Assembly (NCBI GenBank): GCA_041689615.1
Contig: JBDNFW010000044.1
Location: 1 to 64,000, forward strand
Origin: UBA7359 sp041689615
GTDB lineage: Bacteria; Pseudomonadota; Gammaproteobacteria; Eutrophobiales; Eutrophobiaceae
DNA length: 64,000 bases
Direction: 5' to 3'
The notes under the pieces are model-generated. The model ran no database searches, had not been told where the DNA came from, and saw only the letters and a list, made by a program, of their open reading frames with translations. The position numbers were made by a program, and so were the translations under genes. Numbering within the stretch: the first letter of the stretch is position 1; each line of letters begins with the position of its first letter. Below, piece after piece: positions 8,281 through 17,213 of this stretch.

Positions 8281-8427
8281 TCATTTCTTATCTAAGCGTT
8301 CTAAAACAAACCCCATATGCTGAACAAGAATATCTAGTTCATACTTTTTATCTTGATAATCAGTCGGACTAACTTTTTGACTGGTTTCTATTAGCCGGAT
8401 GGTGTAATCGAGTGATTCTTTAATCAT
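8281..8427 (-). CDS. small hypothetical protein (48 residues)
   Basis: An open frame on the minus strand starting MIKESLDYTIRLIETSQKVS and ending with LERLDKK. The ATG at 8427 is preceded by a near-perfect AAGGAGGT with 5-6 base spacing, which is why this start is preferred over a longer reading to 8562. The product is charged and probably a helical pair; no family is recognised. It is encoded against the direction of its neighbours in the island and sits between the GYF_2 pair and the helicase. An antitoxin-like or regulatory role is possible but speculative. Confidence 0.5.
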   Translation of the reverse strand: MIKESLDYTIRLIETSQKVSPTDYQDKKYELDILVQHMGFVLERLDKK

Positions 8428-8650
8428 AAATACCTCCTTATGCTTTAAGTAAGACTTCCACCCTTTATCGAGGGAATTTAAGGGCGGAGGAATGTACAAG
8501 TAAGTGCACGTCCCTGTACCGTTGTATCTTCTCAAATACTGAGTAATCCCGCGTCCTCGCATTTGAGGAAATTTTCGCTGTTTCAGTCCCTATTGACGGT
8601 TATATATAACAAATAACCTTTAAAATTTATGTGGGTGGAGTAGAGTTAGT

Positions 8651-11600
8651 TTGCACTACTTTCATGAAAATTATAATGAAAAATCAGTGCCCGGTAAAAT
8701 CCACCGTAACTCTCTGAGATGGGGCAAGAGGCTACTAATGGCAAATGAAAACGACGATAAACTGAGAGAGTATTTAAATAGTCTAATAGAAGGCATGAGG
8801 CCAAAGTTATTAGATCTAACTAGGCGAAATCCACTTTTATCTACACCATTCTCGGAAAGATCTCATTCAAATATACGCGTCGTTGACGAAGTCCCTTCAT
8901 TTTTATTTGAAAAATTATTAACTGACAGGATGAGGCTAGTTCCCTTGCCTCCTCTAGAGGAGGATCCAAAGGATGAATTATCTCAAGAATTTAGAACTGC
9001 CTTCGCAAAAGCCAGATACACGGATGAAGAATATTTGCAAAAGTTGGAAGTGTTAGAAACAGATGATGATGATAATGAGCAACGACTACTTTCGTATGAT
9101 AGAGAATTAAAAGATAAAGTAAGAGCAATACTTGGATTGCCGGAAAGACAAACCAAAACACAATTATCATTAAAAAAACACGCAAAAATTCATAACATCA
9201 ATCCTTCACACGAATTAAACCCTGATCTGAAGGGTGATGATGGAAGATATACAGACAATGATATACAAACATTGTTATTACCGGACCTTTTTGAAAGGCG
9301 TCTAAACTCTATATCCAGTAAAATTAAGACATGGCAACAAGAAACCGGTATATCAGTGTTTCACATTGCTTTTGGCTTTCTTGAATGGTCTGACTCAAAT
9401 ACAAGCAAATCATCTTTTGCCCCTCTTTTATTAATGCCTGCTGCGCTTGAGAAAGAAAGAACACGATCTGGCGTAGAATTTTATATTACAAGCGAAGGCG
9501 AAAATGTAGAAGAAAATGTTGTTCTCGCAGAAAAATTAAGAATAGATTATGCAATAGCTTTTCCCGCTTTCAATCAGGAAGAATCAATCGAAGACTATTT
9601 TTCCACAATAGAAAATTCCATTCCAAAAAATAGACCATGGAAATTCAGACGGCAGATTGCTTTAGGTGTATTTCCCTCCGCCAAAATGTCTATGTACAAC
9701 GATCTTGATACAACTAAATGGGACTTCAATACAAACGAAGCTATTAGTTCCTTATTTACAGGAAATGAATCATCTGGTGTGGATTCTCCTTTTGCAGATG
9801 ACTACGAAGTAGATGAGCCTAACATAGAATCAAAAGTTCCCTATTTGATTGCTGATGCAGATTCATCTCAATTCAGCACAATAGTTGACATTATAGATAA
9901 AAAGAACTTAGCAGTAGAAGGCCCACCTGGCTCAGGAAAATCACAAACCATAGTGAATACAATAGCAGCAGCCTTACTTGATGGTAAAAAAGTATTGTTC
10001 GTTGCCGAAAAAACAGCTGCACTTGATGTCGTAAAGTCTAGGTTAGAAGCGTTAAATCTTGGAGAATTTATATTACCACTGCTTGGAAATAGAAGTGGGC
10101 GAATACAAATCATTGAATCTATTAGGAAGCGGCTTGATTCGCATGGATGGAATCTTGGTGGAGATATTAAGAGTCTGATTACGTCGTATAGAAAATATCG
10201 AGCACAGATTAATGAATATATCGGAATCATGAGTTCAATATATGCTGTATCAGAATTTACGACGCATGATGTTTTAGGAAAGCAACTACTGTTCAGAGAT
10301 CACTTAGAAAGATTACCCAAAGAATTACAAAAGCATGATATCCCAAATATTCATAATTTCTCTGACGAAAAGATAAAAGAACTATTCAACAACTGTGAAG
10401 AACTGGAAGAAGCAGACATTGAATGCTTGCGGGAAACAGATTTATGGAAGATGTCTAATGCCGCAAACTTAAATCCATTTGCAGTAGATGAAATCATTGA
10501 AAAGACATCTGAATGCGCTGATGTATACGCACATAACTCTTCTTTACGTGAACAACTATCAGATTTTTATATCCGTTCTAACTGTGATGAAAATAGTATC
10601 TACATGTTATTAAATATTATTAAATTATGTGAAAACAAATATGATGATAAACAAGCAGAAATAGTTATAGGCTTACTAGAACAAGATAACCTTGAAGTCT
10701 TAAATAATTTTATTACCCTCCTTGATGAATCTAAGCATCTAAAAGAGAAAGTCTCTACCCATATACAAAACGTAGAAGATGAAAACAATTTTGATACACT
10801 TAGCAGTATTTTAGATTTATCTATAAAATATAAAATTAACAACATTTCTAATAGTGACATTAATAGCATCAAGGAGAAACATGAGAACAACATAAGACGT
10901 TTACAATATATTATCGATTTTATTAATGAGTGTATGAAGATAGTACCTAATATTGAGAATATAAAGGTTAGTAAATTATTCGACCTTTGTTACATCTCGT
11001 CGTTAGTGAAGCCAGAAACATTAGCATTTAGAAATGAAAAACTCGAAAACCCTCTATTACTGAATTACTTAAAGAAACAACATGCCTTCGCTTTAAAAAC
11101 AATAGACAAAAAAGATAAATTATCACACTCCATAGATCTTGAGAGCGAACATAATCCGGATGAAATTAGACAATGTTTGAACGTATTATCTAACTCCGGA
11201 ATATTTAGATTTTTGAACAGTAATTATCATAGACAGAAAAAATATTATAAATCCATTTCTATAAATAATACTTATGATTTAGATAATGCAATTATCAACT
11301 TGAGAAATTTGTCAGAGATAATAATAGCTGAGGATAAAATTAATAACGACGACAAGTTAAAGAATATATTTGAATTTAATTTCGATGGTATCAATACCAA
11401 TTTTCAGCTGGCATTTGACACCATAAAATTTTACAAAGATATTGAAGACAACCTTTCCAACACGGATGAACGATTACTATGTAAGTTTCTACGGACAGAG
11501 TCTGCATCAAAGATAAAGGAACTTCCAAAACCAGATCTCGACAAGTGCCAAAATTTATTACAATACGGAGATTACCAATCTGTAGTTGATGAACATGATA

Positions 11601-14197
11601 AATTGTTGGTTATATCAAATTTAATTGACGAAGATATAGATACCTTTAAGAATTTAATTAGCATTATAAAGTCTCCTCTCAACATATCTTTAGAAGAACT
11701 GAAACTTGTCAAAAGCCAGATATCAGAAATAAATACAAATATCACGGAGGTTAATTCTAATCAAATTATTAAGTCCTTACTTGGGGAAAACCTATTCTTT
11801 GGTATAGACACTGATATTTCTTATGCTCGTAATATTTTAGAACTGGCTGAGGTTATTAAGAAATCTAACCTAGACTTGGGAACACCAATATTAAAATCTC
11901 TAATAAGCAAGCAACTAGATACACTTAAATTATTATTATTGAATATTCAAGAGAGTGACAAGTTATGTATCCCAATAATTGATGAGCTTGCTATAAGACT
12001 TGAATGTGACGTTGATAGCATACTGAAAGAACATAGTAAATTTGATATCTCAGAGTGGGCTAAGTCTGCGATTAATGACCGTGAGGGTTTAGTTAATTAT
12101 TCTAAATTAGCTTCTTACAAGTTAGCTGTTTCAAAAGATGGATTTAGCGATGTCGTGAAAACGATTTCTGATTCAGAAGAAAGATTCGATAACTTCACTA
12201 ATAAAGTCAAGTCCATATTGTTTAATAACATGGCCAAATCCGTATATTCAAAATGTGGTGATGAGTTAGGCAAGTTTAACGGAATGAAATTAAATAAACT
12301 TAGACAGCGTTTGGCAAAAGTTGATCGTGAAGTGATGGAATTGACTAGTTATCACATCGCTAATGAATTAATCAAAAACACGAAGCCAAAAGCAGGTATA
12401 GGCAGAGGGCCAAAGAGAGATTGGACAGAGCTAAGCCTAATCAACAACGAAGTCGCAAAAAAGCAACGATTTGTCTCACCACGTGATTTAACACGGAGAG
12501 CGGGGAAAACATTACTGGAATTAAAACCCTGTTGGATGATGTCCCCTTTATCTGTAGCACAATATATCCAAAAAGGAGATATTGAATTTGATTTAGTAAT
12601 AATTGATGAAGCTTCCCAAATGACGCCAGAGAATGCTATTGGGGCAATAGTAAGAAGCAAACAAACTATGATTGTAGGAGACACAAATCAGTTACCACCG
12701 ACTAATTTCTTTAAAAAGTTTATTGCTGTCGATGAAGATGACGAAGAGGATTCTGTAACCGAGGAATCGATCCTTGAAATCGCCAACGGAGCATTTCGGC
12801 CTGCTCGTCGTTTGCGGTGGCACTATCGTTCACGCCACTCATCACTTATCGCTTTTTCAAACGAACATATATACAACAAAGAATTAACTATATTCCCGTC
12901 TGCTACAGAAGACGACCCGACCATGGGTGTTTCTTTAGTAAAAGTTGATGGCATTTACTCATCAGGAACAAATCCAAAAGAATCGGAAGTTATGATTGAA
13001 CATATTATTCGGTTTATGAATGAAAACACAGATAGATCACTTGGTGTCGTTACCGTGAATCAGAAGCAACGTGATTTATTATTAGAAGAATTTGAATATG
13101 CTATCTCTAAAAATCCAAGCATGCTGAAATATATTAAAAAATGGGATGAAGAAAATTCTGGCCTAGAATCATTCTTCATTAAGAATTTAGAAAATGTTCA
13201 GGGTGATGAGAGAGACGTTATATTCATTGGAACTGTGTACGGCCCAGAAACTAAAGGAGCTAGGGTCATGCAAAGATTTGGGCCTATTAGTGGTTTAGCT
13301 GGGAGAAGACGGCTAAACGTTCTTTTTACGAGGGCGAAAAAACAGATTGTAACCTTTTCGTCAATGACTGGAGCGGATATAACGGCAGAAAAAGAGAATA
13401 ACCCTGGTACATTTCTACTCAAGGAATGGCTAAATTATTCTGCTACACATGTCATTAAAGCAGGCGTTGAAACTGGTAGAGAGCCTGATTCAGAGTTTGA
13501 AGAATACGTCATTAAACAAATTGAGAGTATTGGATGTATTGCTGTACCACAAGTTGGGGTTTCCGGATACTTCATTGATATAGGCGTAAGGCATCCTCAG
13601 TGGCCTCATGGTTATATTCTGGGTGTTGAATGTGATGGTGCAGCGTATCACTCTTCCAAATCAGCTAGAGACAGAGATAGGTTAAGAGAAGAGATACTCA
13701 CTAACCTTGGATGGGAAATCTACAGAATTTGGTCAACAGACTGGTTTGGAGATCCGAAACATGAAGCAGATAAATTACGTATTGCAATCGATCTAAGACT
13801 TAAATACTTAACGGATAACTCTAGATATACAAAAGAGAGTATTGAAAAAGAAAATGTATCTCAAGTTTCTCATATTGAAGCAAAGGAAAATATTGAGTCT
13901 GAGAATGTTTATGATTTATTTGATAAAAAAGTTGACTCCAATATATCAATTAATACTGAGCAAGCTCGTGAATTATTGCTCAACCTACGTACTAATGATA
14001 TAGCGGAAGAGTTCGATAATGCGACTACCGAAAGAGGTATTTTGAACGATGAAATGATTAAAATGTTTTTAGAAAAAAAACCTGAAACACTAGAAGATTT
14101 TCGCAGAGTCATTCCAATATCAATGAGAGAAAAGATAGACTATAAACAAATGGGATACCTAAATACTATATTAGATACTCTCAATTCTATTGGTTAA
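8651..14197 (+). CDS. DUF4011/SF1 helicase with C-terminal Vsr-like (MTES_1575-type) nuclease domain
   Basis: A 1848-residue protein. An N-terminal DUF4011-like region (LIEGMRPKLLDLTRRNPLLS, about residues 46-65) is followed by an SF1 helicase core split by an approximately 800-residue, mostly helical insertion. Walker A is EGPPGSGKSQT near residue 422, Walker B IIDEASQM near 1316, then VGDTNQLPPT, LRWHYRSRH, VQGDERDV and LNVLFTRAKKQ. Residues about 1610-1710 form a Vsr/REase-like nuclease: FIDIGVRHPQWPHGY, VECDGAAYHSSKSARDRDR and YRIWSTDWF. Two starts are possible: TTG at 8651 (GGTGGAG upstream) or ATG at 8738 (AAGAGG upstream). The longer one carries GKIHRNSL, also found at the start of the kinase at 14599. 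Homologues are common in defence islands. DNA or RNA substrate is unknown. Confidence 0.85.
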   Translation: MHYFHENYNEKSVPGKIHRNSLRWGKRLLMANENDDKLREYLNSLIEGMRPKLLDLTRRNPLLSTPFSERSHSNIRVVDEVPSFLFEKLLTDRMRLVPLPPLEEDPKDELSQEFRTAFAKARYTDEEYLQKLEVLETDDDDNEQRLLSYDRELKDKVRAILGLPERQTKTQLSLKKHAKIHNINPSHELNPDLKGDDGRYTDNDIQTLLLPDLFERRLNSISSKIKTWQQETGISVFHIAFGFLEWSDSNTSKSSFAPLLLMPAALEKERTRSGVEFYITSEGENVEENVVLAEKLRIDYAIAFPAFNQEESIEDYFSTIENSIPKNRPWKFRRQIALGVFPSAKMSMYNDLDTTKWDFNTNEAISSLFTGNESSGVDSPFADDYEVDEPNIESKVPYLIADADSSQFSTIVDIIDKKNLAVEGPPGSGKSQTIVNTIAAALLDGKKVLFVAEKTAALDVVKSRLEALNLGEFILPLLGNRSGRIQIIESIRKRLDSHGWNLGGDIKSLITSYRKYRAQINEYIGIMSSIYAVSEFTTHDVLGKQLLFRDHLERLPKELQKHDIPNIHNFSDEKIKELFNNCEELEEADIECLRETDLWKMSNAANLNPFAVDEIIEKTSECADVYAHNSSLREQLSDFYIRSNCDENSIYMLLNIIKLCENKYDDKQAEIVIGLLEQDNLEVLNNFITLLDESKHLKEKVSTHIQNVEDENNFDTLSSILDLSIKYKINNISNSDINSIKEKHENNIRRLQYIIDFINECMKIVPNIENIKVSKLFDLCYISSLVKPETLAFRNEKLENPLLLNYLKKQHAFALKTIDKKDKLSHSIDLESEHNPDEIRQCLNVLSNSGIFRFLNSNYHRQKKYYKSISINNTYDLDNAIINLRNLSEIIIAEDKINNDDKLKNIFEFNFDGINTNFQLAFDTIKFYKDIEDNLSNTDERLLCKFLRTESASKIKELPKPDLDKCQNLLQYGDYQSVVDEHDKLLVISNLIDEDIDTFKNLISIIKSPLNISLEELKLVKSQISEINTNITEVNSNQIIKSLLGENLFFGIDTDISYARNILELAEVIKKSNLDLGTPILKSLISKQLDTLKLLLLNIQESDKLCIPIIDELAIRLECDVDSILKEHSKFDISEWAKSAINDREGLVNYSKLASYKLAVSKDGFSDVVKTISDSEERFDNFTNKVKSILFNNMAKSVYSKCGDELGKFNGMKLNKLRQRLAKVDREVMELTSYHIANELIKNTKPKAGIGRGPKRDWTELSLINNEVAKKQRFVSPRDLTRRAGKTLLELKPCWMMSPLSVAQYIQKGDIEFDLVIIDEASQMTPENAIGAIVRSKQTMIVGDTNQLPPTNFFKKFIAVDEDDEEDSVTEESILEIANGAFRPARRLRWHYRSRHSSLIAFSNEHIYNKELTIFPSATEDDPTMGVSLVKVDGIYSSGTNPKESEVMIEHIIRFMNENTDRSLGVVTVNQKQRDLLLEEFEYAISKNPSMLKYIKKWDEENSGLESFFIKNLENVQGDERDVIFIGTVYGPETKGARVMQRFGPISGLAGRRRLNVLFTRAKKQIVTFSSMTGADITAEKENNPGTFLLKEWLNYSATHVIKAGVETGREPDSEFEEYVIKQIESIGCIAVPQVGVSGYFIDIGVRHPQWPHGYILGVECDGAAYHSSKSARDRDRLREEILTNLGWEIYRIWSTDWFGDPKHEADKLRIAIDLRLKYLTDNSRYTKESIEKENVSQVSHIEAKENIESENVYDLFDKKVDSNISINTEQARELLLNLRTNDIAEEFDNATTERGILNDEMIKMFLEKKPETLEDFRRVIPISMREKIDYKQMGYLNTILDTLNSIG

Positions 14198-14598
14198 TTA
14201 CCTATAATTAAAGCTAAACTGATCTATCATCAATTCAACCGCATCCGTCACAAATCCTATCCCAAAAGACCTATAACTGTGTATCCCGTCAAAACATATC
14301 CCTAAGTCAGTAAACATTCCTAATTATTGACTCTTAATGGGAAAGTTATGATTATGTAATCACGTAATCACAAGGCATTCATAGTAAATAATATGAGATG
14401 CCAAACATCGTAAACGGGAAAGTTTTACATATCTGCACATAACGTGAGTTGATTCAAACTATTCCTAATATTGATTTTTCCTCACGGGCTGCTCCATACA
14501 AAAAGCGGACGTTCAGGTTGAGTAATGACCTTCATTATATAAATTATTAGTGTAAAGTAATTGGTCTCCCAACAATAACTGAAAAAACAAGGAATCTC
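14198..14598. other. intergenic region upstream of the kinase gene
   Basis: Four hundred AT-rich bases with no convincing gene. Possible regulatory features are the paired direct repeat GTAATCACGTAATCAC (near 14358) and two copies of GGGAAAGTT (near 14340 and 14415). The segment ends with AAGGA about 8 bases before the ATG at 14599. No clear promoter could be assigned. Confidence 0.5.
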
Positions 14599-16563
14599 AT
14601 GGGTGGGAAGATCCACAGAAACTCCCTAAAACCAGGTCATAAAATCTTATGGTATGAAATTAAGGAAATTCTCGGTCAGGGTGGCTTTGGCATTACCTAT
14701 CTGGCGTATGATCCTAATCTTGAAAAGCATGTCGCTATAAAAGAGTATTTACCTATCGAAATAGCAGTACGAGAAGGTGACTTCTCTGTCCATCCCGTCA
14801 CAGAAGACCGTGGGAAACAATACGCTTGGGGTTTGGAACGGTTTATTTCAGAAGCACAAACACTTGCAAAGTTTGACCAGCCTAATGTTGTTCGTGTCCT
14901 GTCAGTTACAGAAGAAAACAATACAGCCTACATGGTGATGACTTATGAAGAAGGACAAAGTCTACAACAGAAATTACAAGGCAAGAAAACATTAGAAGAA
15001 GCAGAAATACTAAAGATATTAATTCCAATATTGGGTGGACTTGAGACAGTCCATAAAGCAGGGTTCATCCATAGAGACATAAAACCAGATAATATCTTCA
15101 TTCGTAATGATGGTAGTCCGGTACTTTTAGACTTTGGTTCTGCAAGACAAGCATTAGGAGAAGAAACAAAAACATTAACAAGTTTAGTATCTCCGGGGTA
15201 CGCACCATTCGAGCAATACTTTAGTAAAGGCGATAAGCAAGGTGCGTGGACAGATATATATGGTTTAGGTGCAACGTTATATCGTGCTGTTGCAGGAATC
15301 GCTCCTCAAGATGCTGTGGATAGAAGCAATGCCATTATAAATAATTCAAAGGATACCAATGTTGCTGCTGTTGAAGTTGGTCAAGGAAAATACTCTGAGC
15401 GGTTTTTAAAAGCGATTGACCATGCCATACAGTTTAAATCAGAAGATAGACCACAAACCGTTGCTGAATGGAAATCAGAGTTTCAATTACCTGACGACCC
15501 GATAAAGGAAGCAGAAGAGATTGAACGAGTTATCACGCAACCGGGGACAAAGGTAATAGAGGAGCGAAAAGCAACCAAAACGCCATTCGTAGATAAAGTC
15601 TGGTCAATTTTAAAAAATGCAACTTATACCGTATTTATAATGCTTGTAGTTATTTTAATTTTTGATATGTATACATCATCAATTCAACATAAAGGAGCAA
15701 AACCAACTAATAAAGAAGCAGCACAACAACTTGCTGAAGAGGAAAAACACTTAAAAGAACTTGAGCAGGAACGACAGGAAGAAAAATTAATACTAGTAAA
15801 GAAAGAAGTAGAGAGCATCGTAAACTTCCTACAGAAACGAAATGGTGTGATGTATGAACCTAATCAAGACAAACCATTTACAGGAAAATATGTAACTTAC
15901 TATGATAATGAACAAAAAAAGAAGGAAGGAGACTTTAAGGACGGTAAAATGGTTGGACAATGGACTTCATGGTATGAAGATGGACAAAAGAGAGAAGAGG
16001 AGTTTTTAAAGGATGGCGAAGGGGATGGACTTTATATTAGTTGGCATGACAATGGACAAAAGAGTAGTGAAGGAAACTATATTAGTGGCAAGAGAGATGG
16101 ACAATGGACAGATTGGCACGAGAATGGTCAGAAGTTTATAGAAAGACACTTCAAGGAGGACGAAGTGGATGGACTATCTATTGCTTGGTATGACAATGGA
16201 CAAAAGCTAAGTAAAGAGAACTTTATTAATGGCGAGAGAGATGGACTTGAGACTGAGTGGTATGTAGATGGACAAAAGAAAAGTGAAGGAAACTATATTA
16301 GCCAACAGAAAGAGGGACTTTGGACTGATTGGTATGATAATGGTCAAAAGAAAAGTGAAGGAAACTATGTCAATGGAAAGAGAGAGGGAGATTGGGTTGG
16401 GTGGTATGAGAATGGAAAGAAAAGAAGAGAAGGAACTTATAAAAATGGTGTGTCAATCAGTCAACAAAAATATGAAGGGGATACTTCTGAAAAATCCAAA
16501 TTTAACAAAGCAGCAGATGAAGCACTAAGGAAAATGTTCGGTGATAATCATGTCCCATATTAA
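14599..16563 (+). CDS. membrane Ser/Thr protein kinase with C-terminal MORN_2 repeats
   Basis: A 654-residue protein. Residues 18-290 are a complete Hanks-type kinase: GQGGFG (26-31), catalytic Lys48 in VAIKEYLP, HRDIKPDN (158-165), DFG (178-180), SPGYAPFEQ and TDIYGLGATLY. One membrane helix (about 342-358) is followed by a charged coiled coil (370-405). Residues 420-625 hold about eight MORN_2-type repeats (WYDNGQKKSEGNY-like, with DGLWTDW-type halves). With one helix, the kinase is probably cytoplasmic and the repeats periplasmic. It starts MGGKIHRNSLKPGHKI; the HRNSLKPG motif is characteristic of this kinase family. It is transcribed in the same direction as the helicase, 400 bases downstream. 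The substrate is unknown; the helicase is an obvious candidate. Confidence 0.88.
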   Translation: MGGKIHRNSLKPGHKILWYEIKEILGQGGFGITYLAYDPNLEKHVAIKEYLPIEIAVREGDFSVHPVTEDRGKQYAWGLERFISEAQTLAKFDQPNVVRVLSVTEENNTAYMVMTYEEGQSLQQKLQGKKTLEEAEILKILIPILGGLETVHKAGFIHRDIKPDNIFIRNDGSPVLLDFGSARQALGEETKTLTSLVSPGYAPFEQYFSKGDKQGAWTDIYGLGATLYRAVAGIAPQDAVDRSNAIINNSKDTNVAAVEVGQGKYSERFLKAIDHAIQFKSEDRPQTVAEWKSEFQLPDDPIKEAEEIERVITQPGTKVIEERKATKTPFVDKVWSILKNATYTVFIMLVVILIFDMYTSSIQHKGAKPTNKEAAQQLAEEEKHLKELEQERQEEKLILVKKEVESIVNFLQKRNGVMYEPNQDKPFTGKYVTYYDNEQKKKEGDFKDGKMVGQWTSWYEDGQKREEEFLKDGEGDGLYISWHDNGQKSSEGNYISGKRDGQWTDWHENGQKFIERHFKEDEVDGLSIAWYDNGQKLSKENFINGERDGLETEWYVDGQKKSEGNYISQQKEGLWTDWYDNGQKKSEGNYVNGKREGDWVGWYENGKKRREGTYKNGVSISQQKYEGDTSEKSKFNKAADEALRKMFGDNHVPY

Positions 16564-16601
16564 GTCACCATAATGATATACAATATAAGTTACTAATCTA
16601 T

Positions 16602-16801
16602 TTAACGAGAGACACAGATAACATTATCAATCATATGTTCTAAGTCACGATGCTCATTAATATCAATAATTTCTGCAACAGTCACCGGGGCTTCATGTTC
16701 ATCACATAATGGTTCTCCAGTAGGTTCTTCCCCTATGACATTCCCTTCAACATCGTATAGCGTGCTATGTACCCCGTCAGCACCATGTGGACCAACTAGC
16801 C
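16602..16801 (-). pseudogene. C-terminal fragment of an unrecognised gene cut by the IS element
   Basis: The minus strand reads about 65 open codons from the left edge of the IS to a TAA at 16602-16604: LVGPHGADGVHSTLYDVEGN, then EHRDLEHMIDNVICVSR. Amino-acid composition looks like real protein, yet there is no start codon on this side and the frame is interrupted by the IS boundary at 16802. The missing part is not on the other side of the IS, where a different frame on the opposite strand is found. No family recognised. Confidence 0.6.
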
Positions 16802-16831
16802 TGATTGTCTAAGAGATAGTTTTAGTTCATC
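16802..16831 (+). repeat. IS3-family left inverted repeat
   Basis: TGATTGTCTAAGAGATAG followed by TTTTAGTTCATC. It matches the reverse complement of 18207-18232 at TGATT, AAGAGA and TTAGTTCATC with small gaps. It begins with TG and defines the left end of the element. Confidence 0.8.
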
Positions 16832-16850
16832 GTTAACCTGAGAGGAAACG

Positions 16851-17213
16851 ATGATGACAAGTAAAAGAAGTGTAGAACATACTGTACGCGATATTCGTCG
16901 CCGCACCCGTAAAAAATATTCATCAGAAGAAAAGATCCGTATCGTGCTTGAAGGCTTACGAGGCGAAGAAAGCATCGCTGAGTTATGCCGCAAGGAAGGA
17001 CTGAACCCCAATGTGTACTACCGTTGGTCGAAAGACTTTCTGGAAGCGGGTAAGAAACGTTTGTCAGGCGATACCGTACGTGAAGCGACCTCAGATGAAG
17101 TCAAAGAACTGCGTTCCGAAACATCTGCGCTGAAAGAAACACTGGGCGAAGTGGTCATGGAGAATCGGCTGCTTAAAAAAAGCGTTCTCGGGGATGGGGA
17201 GGACGATACATGA
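16851..17213 (+). CDS. IS3-family transposase OrfA
   Basis: A 120-residue protein with an IS3/IS911-type helix-turn-helix: KKYSSEEKIRIVLEGLRGEE, then SIAELCRKEGLNPNVYYRWS (about residues 22-60). A heptad-rich tail follows (VKELRSETSALKETLGEVV), typical of the leucine zipper that mediates multimerisation. It begins at ATGATG with GAGAGGAAACG upstream. Its stop overlaps the start of orfB (ATGA). Intact in appearance. Confidence 0.93.
   Translation: MMTSKRSVEHTVRDIRRRTRKKYSSEEKIRIVLEGLRGEESIAELCRKEGLNPNVYYRWSKDFLEAGKKRLSGDTVREATSDEVKELRSETSALKETLGEVVMENRLLKKSVLGDGEDDT
17176..17182 (+). other. candidate -1 ribosomal frameshift site between orfA and orfB
   Basis: The heptamer A-AAA-AAG lies in the OrfA frame just before its end. 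The -1 frame is open from here through the orfB start at 17210 (no stop between). An OrfAB fusion transposase can therefore be produced, as in other IS3-family elements. Confidence 0.65.

Noticed and set aside
8428..8562. Longer reading of the small opposite-strand gene
   Set aside because: The internal ATG at 8427 has a near-perfect Shine-Dalgarno; the longer start at 8562 has none.
8651..16563. Calling the helicase-kinase pair a known Mokosh system
   Set aside because: No PLD nuclease is present, the nuclease is Vsr-like, and kinase and helicase are separate genes; only a loose relation can be claimed.
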